A stretch of DNA of 64,000 bases from Micromonospora pisi (GCF_003633685.1 NZ_RBKT01000001.1:5332001-5396000); one strand, 5' to 3'. Counted from the stretch's first letter, positions 45,220 to 55,328 are shown. Made by a program: numbers and translations. The notes: generated from the sequence alone by a model not told the origin.

Positions 45220-48200
45220 CAGCGCATGCCGCGCAGGGCGCCGCGCAGGCGTTCCTGAGCCTTGGTGCGCCGCTCGTTGCTGGCGCCGAGGACCAGCAGC
45301 ACGATGCCGACCGGGATCAGCACCAGCCATGGCCCGAAGACGGTCAGCAGGTGCAGGGTGGCGATCACGGTGACGATCGCCCCGATGATCACCGGGGCCT
45401 GCTGGCGACGCCAGGAACCGAAGATCAGCACGGCGACGCCGCCGAGCAGCAGCAGGATCTGGCGCAGGTCGCCGCCGGAGGTGCCGAGCACGATCACCAG
45501 GGTGGGCAGGAACGCGGCGACCAGTGCGGGGCCGTACGCGACCCAGCTGCTCAGGTCCGGCCGGTGCCGCAGTTCCAGGATGCCGACCAGCAGGGCGAGC
45601 GCCGCGAACGGCAGCGTGTACGCCTCCGGTAGGGCCACGTCGGCGACCCCCATCAGCAGCCACCAGGCGCTGATCTCGCAGCCCACGGCGGCCCAGAAGA
45701 GGATCCGCCGGGCCACCACCCGACGTCCCGGCCGGGTCGCCGCCACACCGAGTACGGCGCCCCAGGCGGCGAGCAGGGCGGCGATGTGCCGGGGCGAGTC
45801 GAAGGCGAGCGCCCCGGCGATGAGCGCGGCGCCGTACCCGGTCCATTCGACCGTCGCCGCCTCGCGCAGCGACTCGGGTCGGCGCAGCCGGGGCAGGGTC
45901 GCGGCGATCAGCAGCAGTGCCGCGCCGACCGCGAGTACGCCGAACGCGGACCAGACCGGGTCGAGGCCGGCGACCAGCCCGACGGTGAAGACGAAGAGCT
46001 GGGCCATGACCGAGGCGAAGAGCCAGCCGAGGATCCGGGCGGGCTGGGTCCGCCCGGCGAACGCGGCGACGCCACCGACCGCCACCGCGGCACCGAGCGT
46101 GAACAGGGTCAGTTCCCGGGTGGCGAGGGCACCGGCGAGCCCGGCGCCACCGGCGGCCAGGCCGATGGCGAAGACCAGGATCCGGGTGAGCCGCAGTGAC
46201 CGCGCCCGTTCCGCGTCCGGCGGTGGCGGGGTCAGCGCCAGCCCGAGCATGGCGATGGTGAACACGGCCAGGGCGGCCATCGTGCTGTTCGGCCAGCCGA
46301 GCCCGAGCGAGATCGGGGCGATCAGGACGGTGATCGCCGCCCCGGGCAGGATGACCGGGATCGCCCGCGCCGGTCGGCCGCCGACAAATCCGGTCGCGGC
46401 GAGCGCCGCCGCCACGGTCAGCAGCAGCGCCGCGAGCACGTGGGTGCCGTCGACCGCGTTGCCGCTCGGGTTCGCGATCGCCTCGGGCGCACCCTCCCAG
46501 ATTCCGGAGAGCACCTGGTACGGCTCGACCAGCGCGGCGACCAGGACCGGCGCCAGGGTGGCCACGGCGACCAGGGTCGGCAGCACCGCGGCGGCCATCG
46601 CGCCCACGGTCGGGCTGATCGCCCAGCGTCCCCGGGGCTGGTCGGGCAACTGGCGGACGGCGCCACCGAGCATCACCGACCAGCGGCGGATCGGCTGGGC
46701 GCCGCTACCCGGCGGTGGCGTGGCGGCCCGGGCCAGTTCGGCGAGGACACCGAGCAGTGCCGCCGCCGCCGCGTAGACGCCGGCGGGCAGGCCGGTGGGG
46801 ATCGAGGCGACGGCGGTGATGGTCGCCCCGCCGACCACGCCGACGGTCGCGTACGGCAGGTAGCGCGGGACCCGCCGCCGGGCCAGGGCGAGCAGGGCGA
46901 CACCCAGACTCGACGCGGCGAGTGCACTGGTGAGCACGATCTCGGCGGTGAAACCGAGGGCGGCGGCCAGGGCGGCGAACGCACCGGGCAGGGCGAGCAG
47001 CGCGCCACCGGCCGCCGCGCCACCGATCTGCCCGAGGTGCGGGGGCAGGTCGTCGATGGGTTCGGCCCGGCCGGCCAACTCGCTGTCCCGGTCGTCTGCC
47101 AGGTCGTCGTCGAATGGTTCGTCGTACCCGGGGTCACCGTTGGTTCTCCGTCCACCGGTGTCGGGGGCGGGGGCGAGGTTGCCGATCGTCCGGGCGAGCA
47201 CCGCGACGACCAGGCCGACGAGGGCGATCACCCCGAGCGCGGCGGCTGTCGTCCAGGGCCGGACCAGGCTCGCGCCGACCGCGTGCAGCGCCACGACGGC
47301 GGCGACGGTGGCGCGGGCCAGGCCGGCCCGGGGGTCGGCGGCCGCGGCGGCGGCCATCCCGTACGCGGTCGCGACCGCGCCGCCGACCACGATCGGTGAC
47401 CACCAGGGCAGGCCGAGGGCGGCCGGGGTGCCGATGGTGGCGAGCCCGACGCAGACCCCGGCGATGTCGTACTTCCACGGACGGGGCAGGGCGGCGGCTG
47501 CCGCCGCGGCGAGCAGGACCAGGGCGATCGGGGCCTGCCAGGCGCTGCCGCCGGTGCTTCCCAGCGGCCAGGCGTCGAGGTCGGCGGCCCAGATCCGGCC
47601 CGGGGTGGCGAGCACCCGCAGGCCGCCGCTGATCGCGGTGTAGCCGGCGATCAGGGCGATCACCCCGCCGCTGAGCGCGATGCCGAGGATCGGGCCCCGC
47701 CGCCAGTGCTCCGGCAACGCGCGTACCCCGACCGCGACGACCAGCACGAGGCCGGCACCGACCGCCAGTTCGGCACCGGGGGCGAGGATGCCGGCGATCC
47801 GGGCCAACGCCCCGACGAGTCCGGCGGTCGCGGCGGCGGCGGCGAAGTCGGAGCCGTCGAGCAACCGGTCGGCCCGCCGCCCGGCGTCGATCGACGGGGC
47901 CAGGAAGAGCAGCACCGCGGAGACCATGAGCAGCGCGCCGACCCAGGCGTCGGCGACGGCGGCGCCGGGCGCCCCGAACGCGGCGGCGGTGACGGCGAGC
48001 GCGCCGAAGCCGGTGCCCAGGGTCAGCGGCAGGCTGATGTGCCGCTGCGACACCTGGGCGAGGGCCGCGTACAGCAGGGTCGCGCAGACGGCCAGGTAGC
48101 TGGCCGCGAGGACCGGCTCGGTCGCGTCCCGCACCGACGCGGCGGTCGGGGTCGGGTCGACGGGTACGGTCGCGGCGACGAACGCGGCGACCGCTCCGGG

Positions 48201-50417
48201 TAGGGCGAACGCGGCGCCGCCGGCGGCCCAGTTGGCCACGAGGTGCCCCGACTCGCCGAGCGTGATGCCGCCGACTCTCGGCGCGAGGCTGATCAGCAGG
48301 CCGGCCACCGCGAGGGTGAGCAGGACCGCCGCGGTGAGGCTGGGACGGGCGGCGGCGGCCCCGGCTCCGGCGAGTCCGACCAGCGCCGCCGCGACCGCGT
48401 GGGTGAGGGCACCCCGCCGGGTGTCGGCGGTGAGGCCGACGACGCCGATGCCGATCGCCACCAGGACCGGTGGCCAGGGGGCGGCGGCCCACGGGAGCCC
48501 GAGCGAGGCGGGGGCGGCGAGTGCGGTCAGCGCTGCCCCGGTGACGGCGAACTCCCGGCGCATCTCCGGTGGCAGGGCGACCACCGCGGCGACGGTGAGC
48601 AGGAAGGCGGTCGCCACGAGTTGCCAGGCGGCGGGCCCGACGGTGTTGGCGAGGGCGTCCGGGTAGCCGCTGAGGTCGGCCCGCCAGACCGGCAGGGCGG
48701 CCTGGATCGGGGCGAGTGCCGCGCGCAGTGCGCTGCCGGCGACGACGACCCCGATGACCACCAGCGCGACCGCCGAGGCGAGTTGCGGCCCCCGGCGCCA
48801 GGCTTCCGGCACCATCCGTACGCCGAGACCGGTCAGGGCGACGACGAGCGCGATGAGCAGCAGCGCCCGGCCGGGTAGCGCCACGGCGGCGATTCGTCCG
48901 GCGGCGCCGATCACCGCGAGCGTGAGTACGCCGGCGGCGAGTGCGGGCAGTGGCGCCCGGCCGATCGAGAGCGCCCCGGCCAGTCCGATCGCGGCGGCCA
49001 GGATCAGCACCACCCCGGCCCGGAACGCGCCCGGTACGGTCTCGGTGCCGACCAGGGCGACAACCGCGTAGAGCAGGGCGGCGCCAACGGCGAGCCCGTG
49101 CAGCGTCCAGCTCAGCTCGCGCAGCCACGGGGTGCTCGGGGCGGCCATGGTCGACCAGGCGGCGGCCCGGGCGGGTCGGGGCGGTGGGGGGCGTTCCGGT
49201 TCCAGGGTGACGCGTCCCGGCCGTTCCTCCCGCCGCCCGGTCGGCACGGTGAGTACGGCGTCCGCCTCCTCCGGGGCGGATTCGGGCCGGTCCAGCCCGG
49301 GTTCGCCGTCGTCGGTGGGGCGGCGGCGCGGACCGTCGACGAACGGTTCGTCGTCTGCCGGGGCGCTGCGGGGCGGGACCGGTTGCCAGCCGGCGGCGGG
49401 CGGGGGTGCCAGCAGGCTGTCCCGGGTGAAGGCCCGGGCCAGGGCGAGGTCGATCGCGGCGACCATGGCCAGGACGAGTGCCCAGCCGGTAGCCCCACTG
49501 ATCCACTCGTACGCGAGCAGGGGCAGCACCGGTTGGCCGGCGATCAGGGTGGCGTACCGCCCGACGTGCAGGCCGGTGGCGCTGCCGTACACCCAGCCGA
49601 TGGCGGCGGTGAGCAGACAGGTCAGGCCGGCGAAGACCGGTCCTGGCAGCCCGCTGGTCCAGATGACGTCGATGGCGAAGATCGCGTACCCGTTGAGCGG
49701 CACCAGGAGCAGGCCGACGGCGGCGATCGTCTCGGCCGTGGCGGTGAGTCCGCGTCGGGCCACGATCGGCGGCGCGACCAGCATCAGCCCGGTCGCGGTG
49801 AGCAGGATCGCGACCCGGCTGAAGTCGTTCTGGGAGCTGATCGCGACGGCGGCGAAGGCGACCGCGGCGACGCCGAGCAGCAGCGCGCCGAGGCCGAGCA
49901 GGATGTTCTGCACCTCGCGGTTCGAGGCTTCCGGCTGGTTGCCGGGCGGGGCGCTGCCGGGGCGGCTCCCTGGCCCGCGTCCGCCGGTCATCCCGGGGCG
50001 CCGGGGTGGCGGCGGTGGTGGCGAGGCGGTCGGTCGCTCGTCACCCCGGCCGGTGGCGGTGCTGCCGGAGGTGGTGACGTTCTGCCGGGGCACCCGGGGT
50101 GGCGGCTGGCCGGTGTCGACGGTTGGCGGCCGCCGGTTGCCGCGTCGGCGTAACACCCGTCGTGGCTTGGTCGTCTGTTTCAGACGCTCGTCGTTGGCGT
50201 GGGTGAGGATGTCCCGTTGGAAGAGCGCGGCCTGCATCTTCGCGGCGAGTTGTTTCTGTTCGCTGGCGATGGCGGCGTCGCGCATCTTGATTTCGGCGAT
50301 GGAGCGTTCGATCCGGGCCAGGTCGTCCGCCCACTGACCCTGCTCGGCCCCGCAGTGCGGGCAGCGGGGCGCGGCTTCGATCTCCCGGCCGCACGAAGAG
50401 CACCGGTACGTACTCAT
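45219..50417 (-). CDS. Giant membrane protein with N-terminal zinc ribbon (SCO7613-like)
   Basis: A 1732-residue protein. It begins with a zinc ribbon (Cys6, Cys9, Cys19, Cys22 in YRCSSCGREI and PRCPHCGAEQ), a coiled coil (about 30-70), and a proline-rich segment. Dozens of hydrophobic helices then run from about residue 165 to the end, interrupted by two disordered acidic/proline stretches near 345-420 and 1090-1130. The membrane part contains a threefold internal repeat of about 365 residues, marked by LGLPW at about 639, LGLPW at about 1002 and LGLGW at about 1372. Actinobacteria encode similar proteins named after SCO7613. Function is unknown; a transport or sensing role cannot be chosen. 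Confidence 0.85.
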   Translation of the reverse strand: MSTYRCSSCGREIEAAPRCPHCGAEQGQWADDLARIERSIAEIKMRDAAIASEQKQLAAKMQAALFQRDILTHANDERLKQTTKPRRVLRRRGNRRPPTVDTGQPPPRVPRQNVTTSGSTATGRGDERPTASPPPPPPRRPGMTGGRGPGSRPGSAPPGNQPEASNREVQNILLGLGALLLGVAAVAFAAVAISSQNDFSRVAILLTATGLMLVAPPIVARRGLTATAETIAAVGLLLVPLNGYAIFAIDVIWTSGLPGPVFAGLTCLLTAAIGWVYGSATGLHVGRYATLIAGQPVLPLLAYEWISGATGWALVLAMVAAIDLALARAFTRDSLLAPPPAAGWQPVPPRSAPADDEPFVDGPRRRPTDDGEPGLDRPESAPEEADAVLTVPTGRREERPGRVTLEPERPPPPRPARAAAWSTMAAPSTPWLRELSWTLHGLAVGAALLYAVVALVGTETVPGAFRAGVVLILAAAIGLAGALSIGRAPLPALAAGVLTLAVIGAAGRIAAVALPGRALLLIALVVALTGLGVRMVPEAWRRGPQLASAVALVVIGVVVAGSALRAALAPIQAALPVWRADLSGYPDALANTVGPAAWQLVATAFLLTVAAVVALPPEMRREFAVTGAALTALAAPASLGLPWAAAPWPPVLVAIGIGVVGLTADTRRGALTHAVAAALVGLAGAGAAAARPSLTAAVLLTLAVAGLLISLAPRVGGITLGESGHLVANWAAGGAAFALPGAVAAFVAATVPVDPTPTAASVRDATEPVLAASYLAVCATLLYAALAQVSQRHISLPLTLGTGFGALAVTAAAFGAPGAAVADAWVGALLMVSAVLLFLAPSIDAGRRADRLLDGSDFAAAAATAGLVGALARIAGILAPGAELAVGAGLVLVVAVGVRALPEHWRRGPILGIALSGGVIALIAGYTAISGGLRVLATPGRIWAADLDAWPLGSTGGSAWQAPIALVLLAAAAAAALPRPWKYDIAGVCVGLATIGTPAALGLPWWSPIVVGGAVATAYGMAAAAAADPRAGLARATVAAVVALHAVGASLVRPWTTAAALGVIALVGLVVAVLARTIGNLAPAPDTGGRRTNGDPGYDEPFDDDLADDRDSELAGRAEPIDDLPPHLGQIGGAAAGGALLALPGAFAALAAALGFTAEIVLTSALAASSLGVALLALARRRVPRYLPYATVGVVGGATITAVASIPTGLPAGVYAAAAALLGVLAELARAATPPPGSGAQPIRRWSVMLGGAVRQLPDQPRGRWAISPTVGAMAAAVLPTLVAVATLAPVLVAALVEPYQVLSGIWEGAPEAIANPSGNAVDGTHVLAALLLTVAAALAATGFVGGRPARAIPVILPGAAITVLIAPISLGLGWPNSTMAALAVFTIAMLGLALTPPPPDAERARSLRLTRILVFAIGLAAGGAGLAGALATRELTLFTLGAAVAVGGVAAFAGRTQPARILGWLFASVMAQLFVFTVGLVAGLDPVWSAFGVLAVGAALLLIAATLPRLRRPESLREAATVEWTGYGAALIAGALAFDSPRHIAALLAAWGAVLGVAATRPGRRVVARRILFWAAVGCEISAWWLLMGVADVALPEAYTLPFAALALLVGILELRHRPDLSSWVAYGPALVAAFLPTLVIVLGTSGGDLRQILLLLGGVAVLIFGSWRRQQAPVIIGAIVTVIATLHLLTVFGPWLVLIPVGIVLLVLGASNERRTKAQERLRGALRGMR

Positions 50418-50513
50418 GGCACCTCCCGAGCGGCCTGCAAAGTGGACTCACCTGGAAGCATGCCGAAAGCAGGCGAGGGTTGAACAGTCCCTCGCCGGTG
50501 GGAGATCGGAAAA

Positions 50514-50547
50514 GCCGGTCACGGATCCGAGTGGATCCGTGACCGGC
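50514..50547 (-). terminator. Terminator downstream of ugd
   Basis: A perfect 15-bp stem GCCGGTCACGGATCC / GGATCCGTGACCGGC with a GAGT loop separates ugd from the giant membrane protein gene. Confidence 0.85.
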
Positions 50548-50590
50548 CGAGGTGATTCATGTTGATTCATGCCTCCGGGGAGGCGTGCGA

Positions 50591-52018
50591 TCAGGGGCGG
50601 CCCATGCCCCGGTATTCCCAGCCGGCCTGCGTCCAGAGTGCGGAGTCGAGGCAGTTGCGGCCGTCGACGACCCGACGGCCGGCGGCGAGTTCGCCGAGGG
50701 CGACCGGGTCGGCGTTGCGGAAGTCGGCCCACTCGGTGAGGACGCAGACGAGGTCGGCGCCGGTTACGGCGTCGTTCATGCTGGCCTCGTAGGTGAGGTC
50801 CGGCTGCGCCCGGCGGGCGTTCTCCATCCCCTCGGGGTCGAAGATCCGTACGTCCGCGCCGGCCTTCGCGAGCAGCGCGGCGACCGCCAGGGAGGGGGCG
50901 TCGCGGACGTCGTCGGAGTTGGGCTTGAAGGTGGCGCCGAGCACGGCGATCCGGGTGCCGGAGAGGTCGGGACCGGCCGGGCCGTAGCGGCGGCCGAGCA
51001 GCTCAGAGGCGAGTTGCAGGACCCGGGTACGGCGACGCAGGTTGATCAGGTCGACCTCGTGCAGGAACCGGAGCGCCTCGCCGGCGCCGAGTTCCTGGGC
51101 CCGAGCCTGGAACGCCCGGATGTCCTTCGGCAGGCAGCCGCCGCCGAAGCCGACGCCGGCCTGGAGGAAGCGGTTGCCGATGCGCGGGTCGTAGCCGATC
51201 GCGCGGGCCAGCTGGGTGACGTCGCCGCCGGCGACCTCGCAGACTTCGGCCATCGCGTTGATGAACGAGATCTTGGTGGCGAGGAAGGCGTTCGCCGCGA
51301 CCTTGACCAGTTCGGCGGTGGCGAAGTCGGTGACCACCAGGGGAACCTCGCGGTCCTCGGTGGCGGCCAGGTCGAAGACGCCCTTGTGGGCGGCGTAGAG
51401 CATGCCGTTGGCCCACTCGCTCTTGACCCCGACGACGATCCGGTTGGGGCGGAGCACGTCCTCGACGGCGAAGCCCTCCTGGAGGAACTCGGGGCTCCAG
51501 GCGACCTCGACACCGAGGTCGGCCGGGACGTGCTTGCCGACCAGTTGCTCGATCCACTCGGCGGTGCCGACCGGTACGGTCGACTTGCCGACGATCAGGG
51601 CCTTGCGGGTCAGGTGCTGGGCCAGCCCTGTGACGGACGTCTCGACGTACGACAGATCGGCGCCCATCCCGTCGGCACGTTGCGGGGTGCCGACGCAGAT
51701 GAAGTGGACGTCGCCGAACTCCGCGGTCTCCTGGTACGACGTGCTGAACCGGAGCCGGCCGGCGGCCAGGTTGCGGCGCAGCAGTTCGTCGAGGCCGGGT
51801 TCGTGGAACGGCACCTCGCCGCCGGCGAGCTTGGCGATCTTGTTCGCGTCGACATCGAACCCGATCACGTCGTAGCCGAGTTCGGCGAAACAGATCGCGT
51901 ACGTCGCGCCCAGGTAGCCGGTGCCGAGGAAGGTCAGCCGCGGCCGAGCGGCGCCGGAGGGAGGGCTAACCGCGACGATTGCCGGCTTGGGTTGTGTGCT
52001 CGGGTAAGGGATTGTCAC
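50591..52018 (-). CDS. ugd: UDP-glucose 6-dehydrogenase
   Basis: A 475-residue enzyme that oxidises UDP-glucose twice to UDP-glucuronate for cell-surface polysaccharides. The NAD-binding fold is TFLGTGYLGATYAICFAELG, the catalytic cysteine is Cys295 in GFGGGCLPKD, and the UDP-binding C-terminal domain has GATFKPNSDDVRDAPSL. The N-terminal 28 residues before the Rossmann fold are an extension. GTG 52018 is chosen because GGAGAGAA lies at normal spacing; GTG 52039 overlaps that site. It is divergent from the M14 peptidase gene. Confidence 0.94.
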   Translation of the reverse strand: MTIPYPSTQPKPAIVAVSPPSGAARPRLTFLGTGYLGATYAICFAELGYDVIGFDVDANKIAKLAGGEVPFHEPGLDELLRRNLAAGRLRFSTSYQETAEFGDVHFICVGTPQRADGMGADLSYVETSVTGLAQHLTRKALIVGKSTVPVGTAEWIEQLVGKHVPADLGVEVAWSPEFLQEGFAVEDVLRPNRIVVGVKSEWANGMLYAAHKGVFDLAATEDREVPLVVTDFATAELVKVAANAFLATKISFINAMAEVCEVAGGDVTQLARAIGYDPRIGNRFLQAGVGFGGGCLPKDIRAFQARAQELGAGEALRFLHEVDLINLRRRTRVLQLASELLGRRYGPAGPDLSGTRIAVLGATFKPNSDDVRDAPSLAVAALLAKAGADVRIFDPEGMENARRAQPDLTYEASMNDAVTGADLVCVLTEWADFRNADPVALGELAAGRRVVDGRNCLDSALWTQAGWEYRGMGRP

Positions 52019-52309
52019 GCCTGTTCTCTCCGCTCGCACTGGGCGGCGCTTCCTTGCGTCGCGGTGGGCAGGGCGGCGTCACCACGACGCCAATTGGGAC
52101 AAATTTATTTGGACTACACATTCCGTGCGCTACTGCGAGGGTGCGGCCTGAGGGCCGACTGCGCAGGCAACGACAGAGGCAGAGCTTACGCGGCGCGGTC
52201 GGGGTGTCGTCCGTTCGGTCGGCATCTTCACAATCGCCCCCGTTCCGGAGCCCGGTACGGTCGCGCGCCGACTGCGACCGTTCGCCCGATCCCGGCTCGC
52301 CCAAATTGA
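52019..52309. other. Divergent intergenic region, no gene seen
   Basis: About 290 bases between ugd and the M14 promoter. It holds an AT-rich stretch (GACAAATTTATTTGG near 52098-52112) and an 8-bp palindrome CCAATTGG (52090-52097), which may belong to the ugd promoter region. No coding frame looks real. Confidence 0.6.
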
Positions 52310-52338
52310 TCTTGCCCTGTCTTTGAGCGACCCCTAGG
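52310..52338 (+). promoter_or_regulatory. Promoter of the M14 carboxypeptidase gene
   Basis: -35 TTGCCC (52310-52315) and -10 TAGGCT (52333-52338) are separated by 17 bp, about 48 bases before the ATG. Confidence 0.55.
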
Positions 52339-52386
52339 CTCCGAGCCACCTGACGCCCGCTTCGCAGAAGGGGACAAAAGTACTAC

Positions 52387-55194
52387 ATGAGAAAATCCCT
52401 AGCCAGTCGCCTGCCGGCCCGCCGCCGGTTCGCCGCCGGGGCTGCGGTCACCCTGGCCGCGTCGCTCCTGCCCCTGCTCAACGTTACCGCTGCTCAGGCG
52501 GTTACCCCCGCGCCCGCCTGCCTCCCCGATCCGACCGCCCACCTGGACTCGGTACCCAGCCCGGAGGCGGCTCTGGGCTTCCCGCTCGGCACCGGTCAGC
52601 AGCGGGTGGTCACCAGCGACGAGATCCGTTCCTACCTGACGGTGGTCGACGCCGCCTCCGACCGGGTGGTCACCGGCACCATGGCGACCAGCGTCCTCGG
52701 CCAGGCGCTGCCGTACGCGATCGTCTCCAACCCCAAGCACGTCAAGCCGGCCGAGCTGGACGCGATCACCGAGTCGATCAAGGACCTCCGGGATCCGCGG
52801 ATCACCAGTCCGGCGAAGGCGGCCGGGATCGCCCAGCGCGGCCCGGCGATCGTCTGGGTCACCGGCAACGTGCACGGTGGCGAGAAGAGCGGCGCCGACG
52901 CGGCGCTGAAGACCCTCTACGAGTTGGCCGCCGGCCTCTCCTGTGAGGTCGAGAAGCGCAACGAGGAACTCGTCACGATCATCGTGCCGAGCCAGAACCC
53001 GGACGGTCGCGACGCCAGCCGGCGGCAGAACGAGTTCGGCTTCGACCTGAACCGGGACTGGTTCTCCCGGACCCAACCGGAGACCGACGCGAAGCTGGAG
53101 ATGCTGCGGGAGTACCCGCCGCAGGTCTACATCGACGCTCACGAGATGGGCGGACGGGAGTACTTCTTCCCGCCGAACGCCGACCCGATCCACCACGAGA
53201 TCTCCAGCGAGGTGGTCGACTGGATCAACCGGATCGGCGACGCCAACAAGGCCGGCTTCGGCTACAACGGTGCCTGCACCGACACCGTCACCACCGAGTG
53301 CTACTTCAACTACGACACCTATGACCTGTTCTTCATGGGGTACGGCGACACCGTCCCGGCCACCGGGTTCGGCGCCGCCGGCATGACCTTCGAGAAGGGC
53401 AGCTCCTCGGCGGTCCAGGACCGGGTGCAGCAGCAGTTCAACACGCAGTGGGCGACGCTCGGCTGGGCCGCGGCGAACAAGCGCGAGGTGCTGAACAGCT
53501 ACTACAAGATCTGGCAGGACGCCCTGGCCGAGGGTGCCGCCGGCACGCTCCAGCCGAACGAGGTGGTCCAGCCCACCAACGAGGTGCAGTTCCCGGTTCC
53601 GGACACCAACATCAAGTCGTACTTCCTCCTGCCCGACCGGCAGCTCGCCGACGTACGGGCCCTGGTCGAGCGGCTGCGCAAGATGGATGTCGAGGTCTAC
53701 GAACTCAAGGAGCCGGTGACCGTACCGACTGCGAAGATCTTCGGTGGCCGTACCGCGAGCAACATCGTCGTTCCCGAGGGCGCGTACTGGATCAAGATGA
53801 ACCAGCCGCAGAAGCACTGGATCCAGGCCACCCTCGGCGAGGACCCGTACACCCCGTTCCCGTACTTCTACGACGTCTCGTCGTGGAGCAACCCGCTGCT
53901 GATGGGGATCAACGCGATCTACACCGGCGACGAGGTGAACCCCCGGGCCAACCGGGTCAAGGAGAACAAGGGCGGCACCAGTTCGATCGTGGCGGACGGC
54001 GGTTCGTACAACTGGAAGCTCGACTCGGCCGCGGCGGCGAAGTTCACCTTCGAACTGCTCGGCAAGGACATCCCGCTGCTGCGTGACCTGAACACCGGCG
54101 TGGTCGGCATGCGCTCCGCCCGGCTCACCCCCAAGCTGGACAAGCTCGCCGCGTCCTACGGGGTGACCCTGCACCCGAGCAAGCAGCCGCCGGCCGGCAC
54201 CAAGCTGACCCGGCCCGACGTCGGGCTCTTCGCCGGCACCGGGATCAGCACCACCTCCGGCTCGTACGGCGAGGCGCGGTTCGTCCTCGGTGACCAGTGG
54301 GATCTCGACCTGACCACGGTGACCACCGCGGACATCAACGACAACACCGCCCGGTTCCGCGACCGGAGCACCCTGCTGGTGCCGGACGGCAGCAACGCCA
54401 CCGGTGGGCTGACCGCTGCCGGGCAGGCGAACCTGCGGGCCTGGATCGCGGCCGGTAACACCTACATCGGGCTGCGCAACCAGGGGACCCGGATGGCGCG
54501 GGCGGCTGGCCTGACCTCGACCACCGAGGTCACCAAGCCGGCCGGCTACACCATGGTCGGCTCGCACCTGCGGGTGGACGTCGACCAGACCAGCCCGGTG
54601 GCGCTGGGTCGGCCGGCGGAGGACTTCGAGTTCAACAACGGCGACTCCGTGCTGCGGCCGAGTACGACCGGCGTGAACGTCCTCACCTACCCGTCGGACG
54701 ACCGGTTCTGGCACAACGGCTACACCGTTGGCGAGGATCTGCTCAAGGGCACGGTGGCGCTGGTCGACGAGCCGACCGGGGCCGGGCACGCGGTGCTCTT
54801 CGCGTTCAACCCGCTGTTCCGGGCGTACAACGAGAGCGGCCTGCACCTGGTCGCGAACGCGCTGCTCGCCCCGGCCGGGACGGCAACCGCCGGGCTGCGC
54901 CGGACTGACGCGGTCGAGCCGGCCCGCGCGGCGGCCGCCGCCGCGCCGGCACCGGAGAACCTGGGCGGACAGTGGCGGCCGATCACCATCGAGGTGGCCG
55001 CCGCCGACCAGGCCCGGGCCGAGGCCGTGATCGGGAAGTACACCGGTGACGCCCGCGCGTCGGTCGCCAACGGTTCGACCTTCCTGGTCGTCCCGAACCC
55101 GGACGGACTCCAGTCCGACGAGCACCCGTACCTGGGTGACCTGGTCCGGGAGCTGCGTACCAGCGGTATCCCGGTGCGTTCGCTGATCGGCTGA
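52387..55194 (+). CDS. Secreted M14 family zinc carboxypeptidase
   Basis: A 935-residue exported peptidase. The signal peptide is clear: MRKSLASRLPARRRFAAGAA followed by a hydrophobic stretch and cleavage near AQA-VTP (about residue 37). The zinc motif HGGE is His163/Glu166, the third ligand is His252 in IDAHEMGG, and the catalytic glutamate is probably Glu336 in MTFEKGSSS. The catalytic domain occupies about 75-400; the remaining 500 residues include a glutamine amidotransferase-like region (LLVPDGSNATGGLTAAGQAN, LRAWIAAGNTYIGL) seen in long actinobacterial M14 proteins. A strong palindromic terminator follows. Confidence 0.92.
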   Translation: MRKSLASRLPARRRFAAGAAVTLAASLLPLLNVTAAQAVTPAPACLPDPTAHLDSVPSPEAALGFPLGTGQQRVVTSDEIRSYLTVVDAASDRVVTGTMATSVLGQALPYAIVSNPKHVKPAELDAITESIKDLRDPRITSPAKAAGIAQRGPAIVWVTGNVHGGEKSGADAALKTLYELAAGLSCEVEKRNEELVTIIVPSQNPDGRDASRRQNEFGFDLNRDWFSRTQPETDAKLEMLREYPPQVYIDAHEMGGREYFFPPNADPIHHEISSEVVDWINRIGDANKAGFGYNGACTDTVTTECYFNYDTYDLFFMGYGDTVPATGFGAAGMTFEKGSSSAVQDRVQQQFNTQWATLGWAAANKREVLNSYYKIWQDALAEGAAGTLQPNEVVQPTNEVQFPVPDTNIKSYFLLPDRQLADVRALVERLRKMDVEVYELKEPVTVPTAKIFGGRTASNIVVPEGAYWIKMNQPQKHWIQATLGEDPYTPFPYFYDVSSWSNPLLMGINAIYTGDEVNPRANRVKENKGGTSSIVADGGSYNWKLDSAAAAKFTFELLGKDIPLLRDLNTGVVGMRSARLTPKLDKLAASYGVTLHPSKQPPAGTKLTRPDVGLFAGTGISTTSGSYGEARFVLGDQWDLDLTTVTTADINDNTARFRDRSTLLVPDGSNATGGLTAAGQANLRAWIAAGNTYIGLRNQGTRMARAAGLTSTTEVTKPAGYTMVGSHLRVDVDQTSPVALGRPAEDFEFNNGDSVLRPSTTGVNVLTYPSDDRFWHNGYTVGEDLLKGTVALVDEPTGAGHAVLFAFNPLFRAYNESGLHLVANALLAPAGTATAGLRRTDAVEPARAAAAAAPAPENLGGQWRPITIEVAAADQARAEAVIGKYTGDARASVANGSTFLVVPNPDGLQSDEHPYLGDLVRELRTSGIPVRSLIG

Positions 55195-55198
55195 GAAA

Positions 55199-55230
55199 CG
55201 GGTGCACCCCGGTCGACCGGGGTGCACCCG
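55199..55230 (+). terminator. Palindromic terminator after the M14 gene
   Basis: A 32-nt perfect palindrome with arms CGGGTGCACCCCGGTC and GACCGGGGTGCACCCG, starting five bases after the stop codon. Confidence 0.9.
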
Positions 55231-55275
55231 GGGGTGGGGCTAGTGAACTTTATTACCGTTCAGTAGCCCCACCCC
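55231..55275 (+). promoter_or_regulatory. Inverted repeat upstream of the acyl-CoA dehydrogenase gene
   Basis: GGGGTGGGGCTA and TAGCCCCACCCC form a perfect 12-bp stem. Inside it a second inverted repeat TGAAC-N9-GTTCA (55244-55262) surrounds an AT-rich centre TTTATTACC. The inner repeat has the size and look of a TetR-type operator, and the whole could fold as an RNA hairpin. It lies 53 bases before the ATG. A cognate regulator is not encoded nearby. Confidence 0.5.
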
Positions 55276-55328
55276 ACCCGCGCGCGGTACAACTGGGTCC
55301 ACGATGTGTTCCCCAGGGGAGGGCCGCG

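Noticed and set aside
52399-55227. A 942-codon open frame antisense to the M14 carboxypeptidase
   Set aside because: High GC makes long antisense frames common. It has low-complexity Arg/Gly/Val composition, while the sense strand has a signal peptide and complete zinc motifs.
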